NCBI GenBank assembly: GCA_965232615.1
Contig: OZ246985.1
Location: 558,001-622,000 of the forward strand
Length of the DNA stretch: 64,000 bases
Direction of reading: 5' to 3'
Source: UBA2779 sp965232615
Lineage (GTDB): Bacteria; Spirochaetota; Spirochaetia; DSM-2461
Positions 1-9,059 of this stretch are shown piece after piece. Made by a program: the position numbers and the translations under genes. Positions within the stretch are counted from its first letter, which is position 1; each line of letters opens with the position of its first letter. Under the pieces are notes generated by a model. It did no database searches, was not told where the DNA came from, and saw only the letters and a program-made list of their open reading frames with translations.

Positions 1-82
1 ATATCCGGGCTAATTCAAAAACTCTCTAAATGGGGGTTCTTTCAAAAATCGGTTGTGTTTTTGACAACCATCTACGTTAAAT

Positions 83-118
83 AGGGAATTCCAAAAGCCG
101 GTGCTCCTGGAATTCCCT
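83..118. other. Inverted repeat (11-bp arms)
   Basis: AGGGAATTCCA (83-93) and TGGAATTCCCT (108-118) are perfect reverse complements around a 14-nt loop. It could end a transcript entering from the left edge, but no clear T-run follows on either strand. The first 82 bases hold no gene I can support. Confidence 0.4.
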
Positions 119-136
119 CTTAATTCTAAAAATCGC

Positions 137-168
137 GCTTTAGCGGCAACCTGCGCTGCCGCTAAAGC
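137..168 (-). terminator. Hairpin downstream of DUF1566 lipoprotein gene
   Basis: GCTTTAGCGGCA (137-148) pairs perfectly with TGCCGCTAAAGC (157-168) around an 8-nt loop, 22 nt past the stop codon of the gene ending at 190. On the minus strand it is followed by GCGATTTTT, so it may terminate transcription. An almost identical hairpin lies at the same distance behind the caspase/DUF1566 gene (44742-44773). In diversity-generating retroelements a hairpin also follows the variable region, so a second role is possible. Confidence 0.6.
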
Positions 169-189
169 AATTGTTAAATAGATAAATAG

Positions 190-1635
190 TTAAAAAGCCC
201 TCACCGCACGGACATGGTTGTCGGTGAGCTTGTAGCTGTAGTCCTGGTAGCCATTGTAGAAGCTCTGCCTCCACGCGTTGCCGGCACTGAACTCCGACGA
301 GGACCAGTAGATATTAGACGCGACACCAACTGTATTCTTCTGCTTATACAACTCATTCAATTCATCTTTGGATGGCAAAAACCAGTCATCCTTCCCTCCA
401 GATGAATAGTCAGCACATGCCTTTGCCGCATAGTCTTCTGTGAAACCGGCGCCATCCAAGGCTTCAACGATAGCCGCTGTGTTGGATTTTCCGGTTCCTA
501 TGGCTGTACCTGTTGTCACACTTGTCGCAGTATCACCCCATTTATAAGTAACAGAAAGATCACTGGGGGCCGCCTCCAGATAGCGCCAGCCGTCGGTAAC
601 ATAGTTAGCATTTTCATAGAAGATTTTCCCTCCGGCAGGGCCGGTGTCGCCTACGCTGTACACGACCTCGACTGTCAGAGTGAAGTTGGCCGTTTTCTCG
701 CCATTGTAGTTACCTTTACCGGTGGCCTTTACGGTGTAGAGTCCTCCATCACTCACCACGATACTGTCGGCTATGGTGATGGTGCCGTCATTGGCGATGC
801 TGACAGCGCCGGAGCTTACGCCAGTTCCGGTAATGCTCAGGTCGTAGTCGGTACCCGCCGTTAGGGATAGGCTGCCGCCGACCATCGCGGTGTGGGTTGC
901 CCCTGTCAGTGCCGGTACAGTTGTATTGGCAACAGTGAGGGAGAATGCGGCGGAATCCAGGTTAGTGATATCTACCTGATCTTTCTTAATCACCGTCAGG
1001 GTGAAGGTCTTTGTGTCGCTTGCACTATTCTTTGTTATCGTCGCGGTGAGAGTGACAGACGTATCGGCACCAATAAAATCCGGGCGGGTAACCGCTCCGT
1101 CATTGGCGTTGACGGCGGTATCGCTACTGGTCCACGATATGGTGGTTCCGCTGGCTCCGGTAGTCGGCAGGGTCATATCCTGGGTTACCGAAGTTGCGCT
1201 GTCTGTACCCGCATAGCCAATGTCTAGCGCGGCCTTATCAGCAGCTACCGACTCGGCATCGCTCAGAGTTTTTTTAACCGTCAGGGTGAAGGTCTTTGTG
1301 TCGCTTGCCTCATTCTTTGTTATCGTCGCGGTGAGAGTGACTGTCGCATCGGCAGCCGGGCGGGTAACCGCTCCGTCATTGGCGATGACGGTGGTATCGC
1401 TACTGACCCACGTTATGGTGGTTCCGTTGTCTCCGGTAGTCGGTAGGGTCAATGCCTGGGTTACTGAAGTTACGCTGTCTGTACCCGCATAGCTAATGTC
1501 TAGCGCGTCCTTATCAGCAGCTACCGAATCCAGATCACTCAATCCCTCACTTGTTGCGAGACAGCCTCCCAATCCAATGAGAACGAGAAATCCGACAAGC
1601 GCCACCAGGGGTACCGCTCTTGTTAATAGTTTCAT
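190..1635 (-). CDS. Lipoprotein with Ig-like repeats and C-terminal DUF1566 domain
   Basis: About 481 residues. The start at 1635 is chosen because AGGAGG lies about 9 nt upstream and the protein then opens with a clean lipoprotein signal peptide (MKLLTRAV..., lipobox GLGGC). Two near-identical bacterial Ig-like repeats follow (TLPTTG..G.TI.W.SSDT..NDGAVTRP), then a third beta-rich domain. The last ~150 residues are a DUF1566/Lcl-C-type module with VGDTGPAGGKIFY, DDWFLPSKDELNELY and YWSSSE, ending VRAVRAF. This family has, or is expected to have, a C-type-lectin-like fold and to act on the cell surface. The C-terminal ~40 residues differ from the paralogue at 44795-47674 in a pattern like a retroelement variable region. 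Ligand unknown. It is probably exported and membrane-anchored through Lgt. Confidence 0.85.
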   Translation of the reverse strand: MKLLTRAVPLVALVGFLVLIGLGGCLATSEGLSDLDSVAADKDALDISYAGTDSVTSVTQALTLPTTGDNGTTITWVSSDTTVIANDGAVTRPAADATVTLTATITKNEASDTKTFTLTVKKTLSDAESVAADKAALDIGYAGTDSATSVTQDMTLPTTGASGTTISWTSSDTAVNANDGAVTRPDFIGADTSVTLTATITKNSASDTKTFTLTVIKKDQVDITNLDSAAFSLTVANTTVPALTGATHTAMVGGSLSLTAGTDYDLSITGTGVSSGAVSIANDGTITIADSIVVSDGGLYTVKATGKGNYNGEKTANFTLTVEVVYSVGDTGPAGGKIFYENANYVTDGWRYLEAAPSDLSVTYKWGDTATSVTTGTAIGTGKSNTAAIVEALDGAGFTEDYAAKACADYSSGGKDDWFLPSKDELNELYKQKNTVGVASNIYWSSSEFSAGNAWRQSFYNGYQDYSYKLTDNHVRAVRAF

Positions 1636-1709
1636 AGTATTTGAACCTCCTAAAGAAATTATGCAGGAGTTTATCAAACTTCACTGATAATGTCAAGGCA
1701 ATCTCTAAA

Positions 1710-3231
1710 CTGAAGTTTTAAGGGAATTTCGGGCTAAATACTTATATAGAAAAAAGTTGAGATAGTTTTGCCTTCAAAACGTCCCCATGTAATATTACAA
1801 TTTTATTATATTTATGTATTGACAATTATGTAGATATATTTCATAATATACCCATGTATATTCAAATAGTACCAAACAGAAATTCGCCTCCCTGCATTCT
1901 GCTGCGGGAAGACCACCGAGAGAATGGCCGCGTTGTCAAAAAGACTCTGGCTAATTTAACCAAACTGCCAGGTCATGCCGTTGAAGGCCTTCGACGGTTG
2001 CTTAAAGAAGGACCAGAAGCCCTATCTGGAAATGATTTCAAAATCACTCGAACTCTACCGCATGGTCATGCCGTTGCCATCCTCAAGGTTATGAAAGATC
2101 TTGATATCCCTCGGTTAATTTCCTCCCGCCGAACTCCCGAACGTAATTTGATTATCGCCCTTATTGCCCAACGTATTCTTCATCCACAATCGAAACTGGC
2201 CACTTTTAGGGAACTTATCGGACCATCAAAGACCACGACTTTATCAGAACAGATTGGTCTGGATGAAACCATTGGAGAATATGACATTGACAAATCGCTT
2301 GATTGGCTCTTAAAACGTCAGCATACGATTGAAACGAAGCTAGCCGACAGACACCTCAAAAACGGTTCGTTAGTTTTTTACGACCTAACATCTGCATGGT
2401 ATGAGGGAAAACACTGTCCCCTCGCTAAACGGGGATACTCTCGAGATGGTAAGAGGGGCAAGCTACAAATTGAAGTGGGTCTTCTTTGTGACTCAGAAGG
2501 ACGTCCTGTGGGGGTTGAAGTCTTTGAAGGCAACACAGCCGATCCGATGACGGTTTCCAGCCAGATTGAAAAACTCCGAAATCGCTTCGGTCTTGAACGG
2601 ATCACTGTGGTCGGTGACCGAGGAATGCTAACTGAAGCGAGCATTGACAGGGAAATACAGGAAGAACTCTCTGACGAAAAGGTTGTATTTGCGTACAAAC
2701 GGCTCTCCAACGTTGAACAGGCATTTCGCTACATAAAGTTGGTGGACTTGAAGCTACGGCCCGTTTATCACCGCCTGGAGGACAGGGTTCGGGCGCATGT
2801 ATTGGTTTGTATGCTTGCCTACTATGTTGAATGGGAAATGCGGAAACGGATGGCTCCCATTCTCTTTAAAGATGAAGCTTCTGCCATTGAAAGGGAGAAG
2901 AAAAAGAAATCCATCGTTTCTCCTGCGGAAAAATCTGGTAAAGCCCTGGCGAAAGCATCAACAAAACAAACAGACGATGGAGAACTCGTCCATAGCTTCC
3001 GAACGGCGTTAAATTGTCTTGCGACTATTTGCCAAAACACAATTGAATTTGATTGTAAAGAATCCGCATCCTTCACGCGGGTTACAGAACCAGTAAACCA
3101 TCAAAGAGTAATCCTGAATCTTTTGGGGGTCAGTATGTAGTCGCTATATATCCCCAGTAACGTAACATTGGGAAATTGTCTAATTGCTTTCTCTGTATGG
3201 AAATATGGTGGTCTTGCGATAAAAACTTCAG
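1710..3231 (+). mobile_element. IS1634-type insertion sequence, copy 1
   Basis: About 1522 bp, bounded by CTGAAGTTTT (1710) and its reverse complement AAAACTTCAG (ending 3231), enclosing one transposase gene. The left flank is GGCAATCTCTAAA and the right flank TTTAGAGGTTGCCC, so the flanks are inverted rather than directly repeated and no simple target duplication is present. Both flanks look like termini of another element (see GGGCACCTCTAAA). A second copy in opposite orientation lies at 43153-44672. Confidence 0.85.
1854..3140 (+). CDS. IS1634/IS4-group transposase
   Basis: 428 residues, apparently full length. It resembles IS1634-family DDE transposases: GSLVFYDLTSAWYEG in the first catalytic block (D of YDLT), VVGDRGML in the second (D of GDRG), and a later block with YIKLVDLKLRPVYHRLEDRVRAH..VCMLAYY where the family carries the final acidic residue. 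It cuts and joins IS ends. A handful of residues differ from copy 2 (for example His versus Asn after RIL, and Gln-Glu versus Arg-Lys after REI), so the copies are closely related but not identical. Nothing breaks the frame, so it may still be active. Confidence 0.9.
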   Translation: MYIQIVPNRNSPPCILLREDHRENGRVVKKTLANLTKLPGHAVEGLRRLLKEGPEALSGNDFKITRTLPHGHAVAILKVMKDLDIPRLISSRRTPERNLIIALIAQRILHPQSKLATFRELIGPSKTTTLSEQIGLDETIGEYDIDKSLDWLLKRQHTIETKLADRHLKNGSLVFYDLTSAWYEGKHCPLAKRGYSRDGKRGKLQIEVGLLCDSEGRPVGVEVFEGNTADPMTVSSQIEKLRNRFGLERITVVGDRGMLTEASIDREIQEELSDEKVVFAYKRLSNVEQAFRYIKLVDLKLRPVYHRLEDRVRAHVLVCMLAYYVEWEMRKRMAPILFKDEASAIEREKKKKSIVSPAEKSGKALAKASTKQTDDGELVHSFRTALNCLATICQNTIEFDCKESASFTRVTEPVNHQRVILNLLGVSM

Positions 3232-3257
3232 TTTAGAGGTTGCCCACAGTAAATTTT

Positions 3258-4646
3258 CTATAGAATCAATGCCTGCTGACCTGTTCTCAACCTGCAACAG
3301 GACTTAAATGTATCACCTCTCCTGAACTCATGCTGAAACATGCCAAAACTTGCAGCTCCAGGAGAGAGAAGCACAGCGTCTCCATTCTCGGCATGAGACA
3401 GTGCTTCATCGACAGCAGAATCCATACTGTCGAATGGACCATCGACTGAAGCCCCCAGTTTTTTCAATCTTGGCATCCATTTATCAGTCGCACTCCCGGA
3501 CAGCATAAGAATTTTCTTCGGCTTACACGCAACTTCATCAAATGATGAAAAATCCAGCGCTTTGTCCGTACCTCCGGCGATTAGAATTACAGGGCATGAC
3601 AGAGCATTGAGACCCGCAGCGGCTGCGTCTGGAATAGTGGCAGTGGTATCATCGTAGAAACTCACTCCGTCAGCTTCCAGAAATTTCTCCATCCGGTAGG
3701 GCACACCCTGAAATCCTGCCAGAGCTGTCCGTATCAACCCGGTTTCACAGCCCCATAATCGGGCTATTACACCAGCAAAAAGCATGTTTTGTTTAAATGC
3801 CTGACCTGGAACCTTCAGTCTGGATGGCAACAATTCCTCCACCTCGTCGTCCATACGCAAATATCCATTCCCCCTGTTATCCAGCCAGGCAATAGAATTC
3901 CTTTCTGTTTTCGTCTCTTGATCAAGGCCAATCAATATGGATTTGCCCCTGGAAGATTTTGCCCATTTTCGCCCATATTCATTATCAGGGAACACAGTCC
4001 AGTCTTCGGAACCTGAATTCTTGAAGATCTCAGTTTTATCTCTTTCATAGTGAGAAAAAGAGGTGTAACGATTTTGATGATCCCGCATAAGATTTGTTAT
4101 ACAGGCAATCTTTGGCCGTAACAAAGTATGGGAATGTAAATCTCCCAGCTGCCAGGATGAGAGTTCCAGTATCACAGGCTCATTGCCGGTCAATTCATGG
4201 ACAAATGAGAGAGGATTCACTGCAATATTGCCACCGATGCGAGTGTCAGGGTTGTGTCGTATGAGGATGCTGTGGAGGGCTGAAACAACTGTTGACTTGC
4301 CTTTGCTCCCTGTCACAGCGATTACAGGTGAGTGTGAAATCCTTAAAAACAATGAGATATCCGTTTCCAGATTCTCACGGCCAGCGAGGAGAGGAGAGTT
4401 CCATGGAATCGCAGGATTTTTAACGATGATATCCGCCTCATCAAAGTCTTCCACATTGTGCTGGCCTAAAACGAATCGGATACCAAGACCGGAGAGCTTG
4501 TTCACAGAATTCTGAAGCACTTCCCTGCTTTGAAGGTCGGTGCATACAACTCTGGCACCATGCATGGCCAGATAACGGGCTGTTTCTACGCCACCTCCAT
4601 GAAGGCCTAAACCCATAACGAGAAATTTTTTATTCTTGAGCTCCAT
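3258..4646 (-). CDS. murD: UDP-N-acetylmuramoylalanine--D-glutamate ligase
   Basis: 462 residues from the start at 4646 (MELKNKK). AGGA lies about 8 nt upstream and the protein then begins directly with the Rossmann motif VMGLGLHGGGVETA. The ATP-binding P-loop VTGSKGKST, the central ILELSSWQLGDL block and the C-terminal DDTTATIPDA and ILIAGGTDKALDF motifs are typical of MurD. It is a cytoplasmic peptidoglycan-precursor ligase adding D-glutamate to UDP-MurNAc-L-alanine. The extreme C-terminus (after FQHEFRRGDTFK) is slightly unusual. It is divergent from lgt with a 90-bp shared promoter region, and its 3' end lies just outside the IS1634 copy. Confidence 0.93.
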   Translation of the reverse strand: MELKNKKFLVMGLGLHGGGVETARYLAMHGARVVCTDLQSREVLQNSVNKLSGLGIRFVLGQHNVEDFDEADIIVKNPAIPWNSPLLAGRENLETDISLFLRISHSPVIAVTGSKGKSTVVSALHSILIRHNPDTRIGGNIAVNPLSFVHELTGNEPVILELSSWQLGDLHSHTLLRPKIACITNLMRDHQNRYTSFSHYERDKTEIFKNSGSEDWTVFPDNEYGRKWAKSSRGKSILIGLDQETKTERNSIAWLDNRGNGYLRMDDEVEELLPSRLKVPGQAFKQNMLFAGVIARLWGCETGLIRTALAGFQGVPYRMEKFLEADGVSFYDDTTATIPDAAAAGLNALSCPVILIAGGTDKALDFSSFDEVACKPKKILMLSGSATDKWMPRLKKLGASVDGPFDSMDSAVDEALSHAENGDAVLLSPGAASFGMFQHEFRRGDTFKSCCRLRTGQQALIL

Positions 4647-4736
4647 GTCTGTCATCCTGCATGATTTCTTGATTTTAGCTGCAAGTATCATCATCTGTCC
4701 ATTACATCTTTTTCTCAATACGATATACTCTGTTTC

Positions 4737-5585
4737 ATGAATAGTTTTACCCACTGGTGGCAGTATCTTCCGGAAAAGATGAATCCAGTGTTCCTGAAAA
4801 TTGGCAGTTTTGCCATTCATTACTATGGCTTGATGTATGTTGTTGCGTTTCTTACAGTATACCTGCTGTGTCGTTACAGATTGAAAAAAGAATCTCTTCA
4901 ATCAGTTCTGAGTATCGACTCTCTGCAAGGCACTGTATCGGCGAGCATATTGGGTCTTGTGATTGGAGCACGGCTTGGATATGTTATCTTTTATAATCTC
5001 AGCTACTATATACAGCATCCATTGGAAATCATCCTGCCCTTTGACATAGCCAATGGCTGGAAGTTTGTTGGTATAGCTGGTATGTCCTTCCATGGAGGCT
5101 TAATAGGCTTACTTTTCGCTTCGGTGCGTTATATGAAGAAGCGAAAACTGGATTTTGATCGAGTATCTGATATTATCGTTCCCTGTACTCCATTGGGATA
5201 TACTTTCGGGCGCCTTGGAAATTTCATTAACAGTGAATTGTGGGGGCGAACAACAGAAAAATCAATCGGCATGTATTTCCCCGGCGCTCTGGGCGAAGAA
5301 CTCCGGCATCCTTCTCAGTTATACGAGGCATTCTTTGAAGGAATCGTACTTTTTGGAATCCTGTGGATACTTCGCAAAAGGATGAAATTTCCAGGTACAA
5401 TGCTGGCATTTTATCTTATCGGGTATGGATTATTCCGATTCTTCATTGAGTTTGTCCGTGAGCCGGATGCTCATCTTGGATTCATTTTCTTTCAACTGTC
5501 GATGGGACAACTCCTCTGTCTTGGCATGATTCTTGTTGGAGGAGTTCTCTTCTGGACGAAATATCGGAGACACAGGTTGTCATGA
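4737..5585 (+). CDS. lgt: Phosphatidylglycerol--prolipoprotein diacylglyceryl transferase
   Basis: 282 residues, multi-pass inner-membrane protein. Signature blocks are visible: FHGGLIGL, GRLGNFINSELWGR and the HPSQLYEA segment. Lgt transfers diacylglycerol from phosphatidylglycerol to the lipobox cysteine of prolipoproteins, directly relevant to the many lipoproteins in this window. It is first in a run with 4-base overlaps: its TGA overlaps the ATG of the PTS IIA gene. An internal Met at residue 15 is an alternative start. Confidence 0.95.
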   Translation: MNSFTHWWQYLPEKMNPVFLKIGSFAIHYYGLMYVVAFLTVYLLCRYRLKKESLQSVLSIDSLQGTVSASILGLVIGARLGYVIFYNLSYYIQHPLEIILPFDIANGWKFVGIAGMSFHGGLIGLLFASVRYMKKRKLDFDRVSDIIVPCTPLGYTFGRLGNFINSELWGRTTEKSIGMYFPGALGEELRHPSQLYEAFFEGIVLFGILWILRKRMKFPGTMLAFYLIGYGLFRFFIEFVREPDAHLGFIFFQLSMGQLLCLGMILVGGVLFWTKYRRHRLS

Positions 5586-6031
5586 ACCTCAAGAAGCACA
5601 TTACCCTGGATACTGTTCGAGTCAATCTACCTGGAAACACCAAGCAGGAAGTAATTGAAGAACTGGTGGATATCATCGTGGCAAATGGACAGAATATGGA
5701 CAGAGAGGTGATATTGAAAGCGATTCTTGACCGTGAGAGTCAAATGTCAACCGGTATGAATAACGGTGTTGCCATTCCCCATGGAAAAACAAACACTGTT
5801 TCTGAACTTCATGTTGCTGTTGCTGTGAGCCGTAATCCCGTGGAATTTGACACATTGGACAAGCAGCCTGCCAGAATTCTACTGATGACAATTTCCCCTG
5901 AGTCACAAACAGGGCCCCATCTTGAATTCCTTGCAGAAATCAGCCGCATACTTTCCCGGGAAGACATTCGTCAAAGTATTCTTGCCGCTGAGACAGAAAC
6001 CGAGCTTCTGGAAATCATATATAAAGGATGA
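5582..6031 (+). CDS. PTS EIIA (fructose/nitrogen type, PtsN-like)
   Basis: 149 residues, a single PTS_EIIA type-2 domain. NNGVAIPHGKT contains the phosphorylatable His, followed by HVAVAVSRNPVEFDTLDKQPARI and the conserved LLMTISP strand. There is no attached EIIB or EIIC, so it is more likely a regulatory IIA (PtsN-like) than a sugar transporter component. Overlaps lgt upstream and the antiporter gene downstream by 4 bases each, so the three are probably co-translated. The pairing with a K+/H+-type antiporter fits the known control of K+ transport by PtsN in other bacteria; that link is inference here. Confidence 0.88.
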   Translation: MNLKKHITLDTVRVNLPGNTKQEVIEELVDIIVANGQNMDREVILKAILDRESQMSTGMNNGVAIPHGKTNTVSELHVAVAVSRNPVEFDTLDKQPARILLMTISPESQTGPHLEFLAEISRILSREDIRQSILAAETETELLEIIYKG

Positions 6032-7698
6032 ACTCATTGCATGATGATGTTTCCTTGATTCACTTAATGACCAGATTGGTTTTACAGCTTTCTGTCATCA
6101 TCATAGTCGTCAGGATCTTTGGCTACATTGTTACACGATATTTAAAGCAGTCTTCTGTTCTTGGGGAATTGGTTGCAGGTATGGTTATCGGTCCTTATGC
6201 CCTTGGAGGCATACCTCTGCCCTTTCTGGGGGGAGAGCCATTCTTCATTATTCCCGGTGGAGCCGATATACCGGTAACACCAGAGTTGTATGGGTTTGCT
6301 GTTGTAGCCTCCATAGTCCTTCTTTTTCTTTCCGGATTGGAAACGGATCTGAAAACATTCCTTCGCTTTGCAGGAACAGGAGCATTAGCTGGGCTGGGAG
6401 GCATAATCACTACATTTTTTTTTGGTGCAGGCTCCGCTGTTGTATTCCTGCCAGATGTCAGTCACATTATGGATCCTACCGCTTCATTCATGGGTATTAT
6501 TGCAACGGCCACAAGTGTGGGCATCTCAGCCCGTATTCTGTCAGAACGCCGTCAATTATCCAGCCCCGAAGGGGTTACGATTCTATCTGCCGCTGTACTG
6601 GATGATGTCCTGGGCATAGTGCTGCTGGCTGTTGTTGCAGGTTTAGTCCGCAGCAGCGGTGATTCTTCAAGTGGAGTTAATTGGAACCTTGTGGGCCGGA
6701 TTGCCCTCAAAGCTCTTGGATTCTGGTTGAGCAGTACCATCATCGGCATTTTACTTGCCCCTCGCCTTACGAAGGGTTTAAAGGGTCTCAAGAACATGGA
6801 ATTTCTTACTATGGTTTCATTTGGACTTGCATTGTTGCTGGCAGGATTGTCCGAGATGGCCGGATTGGCCATGATTATTGGCGCTTATGTGATGGGTCTT
6901 GCTCTCTCAAGCACAGATGTCGCGGAAGATATTCGTCATCGTCTTGAGGGTATCTACAGCTTTTTTGTTCCAATTTTTTTCTGTGTTATGGGAATGCTGG
7001 TGGATTTTTCTACTATGCCCAAATTTATCGTTTACGGGATTATCTATACTGTTCTTGGCATTGTGGGGAAAATTATAGGTTCCGGCGGACTTTCCCTCTT
7101 CGGCGGCTTCAATTTACGGGGCGCTTTTCGCATTGGCGCAGGAATGTTGCCGCGGGGAGAAGTCACCTTGATTATGGCAGGACTTGGACTATCCCTCGGT
7201 GTGTTGGAGCCGGGACTTTTTGGCGTTGCGGTGATGTCCATGTTTCTGTCGAGTCTGGTCGCTCCACCGACATTGCTCAAAGCATTCCAGGGAGGAAGCG
7301 GCTTCAAAGGTTCATTGGCTGAGGAAAAGAAGAAAGTGCTTCAGACCATTTCATTTGAATTGCCAAGTAGATCATTGGCTGATTTTGTGCTGCAGCGTCT
7401 GTTGGAAGCTTTTCGACAGGCAGAGTTTTTTCCCCGCCGGGTTGATCAGCGCAGACCCGTTTATGCTCTTCTCAAGGATGCCGCTCAATTCACTCTATTC
7501 CGTGATGACTGTGTTATTGTTGTCAATGTTTCGCCAGATCAGGAATCCTTTGTCCGATTGCTCCTTACCGAGGAAATTCTTGCTCTCAAGGAGCTTTTCC
7601 GAAGCGTGGAAAAGGTGGCCGATACCGATTCCATGGAACGCGATATTATTGGAGGTCTTTTTGGATCACAGCACTCAACCAGGGAGGAAGATCCCTGA
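6028..7698 (+). CDS. CPA2-type cation/proton antiporter
   Basis: 556 residues. The first ~410 form a dozen hydrophobic segments of the Na_H_Exchanger/Kef fold, with VLGELVAGMVIGPYALGG, LLFLSGLETD, ILSAAVLDDVLGIVLLA (the DD pair is the likely ion-binding site) and GMLPRGEVTLIMAGLGL. The remaining ~130 residues are cytoplasmic and not a recognisable RCK/TrkA-N domain; no GxGxxG is seen. It exchanges Na+ or K+ for H+ at the inner membrane. It sits directly behind a PTS IIA gene with a 4-base overlap. Confidence 0.88.
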   Translation: MNSLHDDVSLIHLMTRLVLQLSVIIIVVRIFGYIVTRYLKQSSVLGELVAGMVIGPYALGGIPLPFLGGEPFFIIPGGADIPVTPELYGFAVVASIVLLFLSGLETDLKTFLRFAGTGALAGLGGIITTFFFGAGSAVVFLPDVSHIMDPTASFMGIIATATSVGISARILSERRQLSSPEGVTILSAAVLDDVLGIVLLAVVAGLVRSSGDSSSGVNWNLVGRIALKALGFWLSSTIIGILLAPRLTKGLKGLKNMEFLTMVSFGLALLLAGLSEMAGLAMIIGAYVMGLALSSTDVAEDIRHRLEGIYSFFVPIFFCVMGMLVDFSTMPKFIVYGIIYTVLGIVGKIIGSGGLSLFGGFNLRGAFRIGAGMLPRGEVTLIMAGLGLSLGVLEPGLFGVAVMSMFLSSLVAPPTLLKAFQGGSGFKGSLAEEKKKVLQTISFELPSRSLADFVLQRLLEAFRQAEFFPRRVDQRRPVYALLKDAAQFTLFRDDCVIVVNVSPDQESFVRLLLTEEILALKELFRSVEKVADTDSMERDIIGGLFGSQHSTREEDP

Positions 7699-7699
7699 T

Positions 7700-8965
7700 T
7701 TGTGGAACTATGAAGTAGTTTTAAGAGAAACTTCCGAGAGGCTTCTCAATCGATTTCTCCGCTATGCCCGCATACATACAACGAGTAATGAAGAAGCTGC
7801 AATGGAGAGAACTCCTTCAACAGACTGTCAGTGGGATTTAATTTATCTCCTGGAGAAGGAACTCAGGGAATTGGGAATTGATGATGTCAGGGTGGATGAA
7901 CATGGCTATGTAATTGCCCGGGTCCCACATAATCTGACCGGTCGTCATCAGGTGAAAACTATAGGATTAATGGCCCATGTGGATACCAATGCTGATGCCC
8001 CTGGTGAAAATATCACGCCTGTTGTCCATTCTCCCTACGATGGCGGTATCATAAATCTCAAGGATGGTATTGTCCTGAATCCAGAAGAGTTTCCCCTCCT
8101 GTCACAGTATAAGGGGGACACTCTCATTACCACCGATGGAACGACACTTCTTGGAGCGGATGACAAGGCTGGTATCGCTGAGATAATGACAGCTGTCGAG
8201 CTGCTTCAATCACACCCTGAGATTCCGCATGGTGATCTTGAAATAATATTTACACCCGATGAAGAAACCGGTACCGGTATGAATCTTTTCCCCATAAAAA
8301 GTCTGACATCCCGGTATTGCTTCACATTGGATGGTGGGGAAGAAGGGGAATTGGAAACCGAGTGTTACTTTGCCAGCAGGGCTGATATCATTTTTAGCGG
8401 CCGGGCTATCCATCCTGGTACAGCACGTGGAAAACTCGTCAATGCCCTCACAATGGCAGGAGAGTACATCGCCATGCTTCCCAGAAATGAGAGTCCAGAA
8501 GCAACGGATGGACGATACGGAAACTATTGGCCGCATACATTGAAAGGCGGGCTTGAGCATGCGGAATTGATGGTATTGATCCGCAGTTTTGAGAAGGATG
8601 ACAGAAGAAGACGTAAAGAGGCATTGAAAGCTTTCGCACAGGCTGTAGAAGCTGCTTTTCCCGGTGGGAAAGTGAGTATTAAATTTACAGATCAGTATGA
8701 GAATATGAGGGAAGAAATTGAAAAACACCCTCAATTGCTCCAATGCCTCAGGATGGCTTATCTCCGGGCAGGAATTAAGCCTGTTGAAAAACCAATTCGA
8801 GGTGGAACAGATGGTTCAAAACTGACGGAAATGGGCATCCCCACACCTAATATTTTTGCCGGAGGGCAGAATTTTCATAGTCGGTACGAATGGGTTGCTC
8901 TTTCAGCGATGGTGCGTGCAGTTACAGTGATTTTGAATCTTGCTGTTATTTGGTCAGAATCATAA
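7700..8965 (+). CDS. pepT: Peptidase T (tripeptide aminopeptidase, M20B)
   Basis: About 421 residues from a TTG at 7700, close to the usual PepT length (~410). GGAGGA lies about 13 nt upstream and the antiporter stop overlaps this position, so the start is likely but not certain. The reading frame stays open further upstream only inside the antiporter gene. Metal-binding motifs of the M20 family are present: LMAHVDTNADAPG, LLGADDKAGIAEI, FTPDEETGTGM and GGTDGSKLTEMGIPTPNIFAGGQNFHSRYEWV. It is a cytosolic di-zinc exopeptidase releasing N-terminal residues from tripeptides. Last gene of the lgt run. Confidence 0.92.
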   Translation: MWNYEVVLRETSERLLNRFLRYARIHTTSNEEAAMERTPSTDCQWDLIYLLEKELRELGIDDVRVDEHGYVIARVPHNLTGRHQVKTIGLMAHVDTNADAPGENITPVVHSPYDGGIINLKDGIVLNPEEFPLLSQYKGDTLITTDGTTLLGADDKAGIAEIMTAVELLQSHPEIPHGDLEIIFTPDEETGTGMNLFPIKSLTSRYCFTLDGGEEGELETECYFASRADIIFSGRAIHPGTARGKLVNALTMAGEYIAMLPRNESPEATDGRYGNYWPHTLKGGLEHAELMVLIRSFEKDDRRRRKEALKAFAQAVEAAFPGGKVSIKFTDQYENMREEIEKHPQLLQCLRMAYLRAGIKPVEKPIRGGTDGSKLTEMGIPTPNIFAGGQNFHSRYEWVALSAMVRAVTVILNLAVIWSES

Positions 8966-9059
8966 AAAAGTTGAAAATATAGCCGACAAATATTCTTAAG
9001 TATGATATAAAAGTATGACCTCTCAAGATACCCATCCTCACAGGAGTCCGAGCTCAGGA

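Noticed and set aside
8210..8743. 177-codon minus-strand frame
   Set aside because: Fully inside pepT on the opposite strand, with no recognisable protein features.
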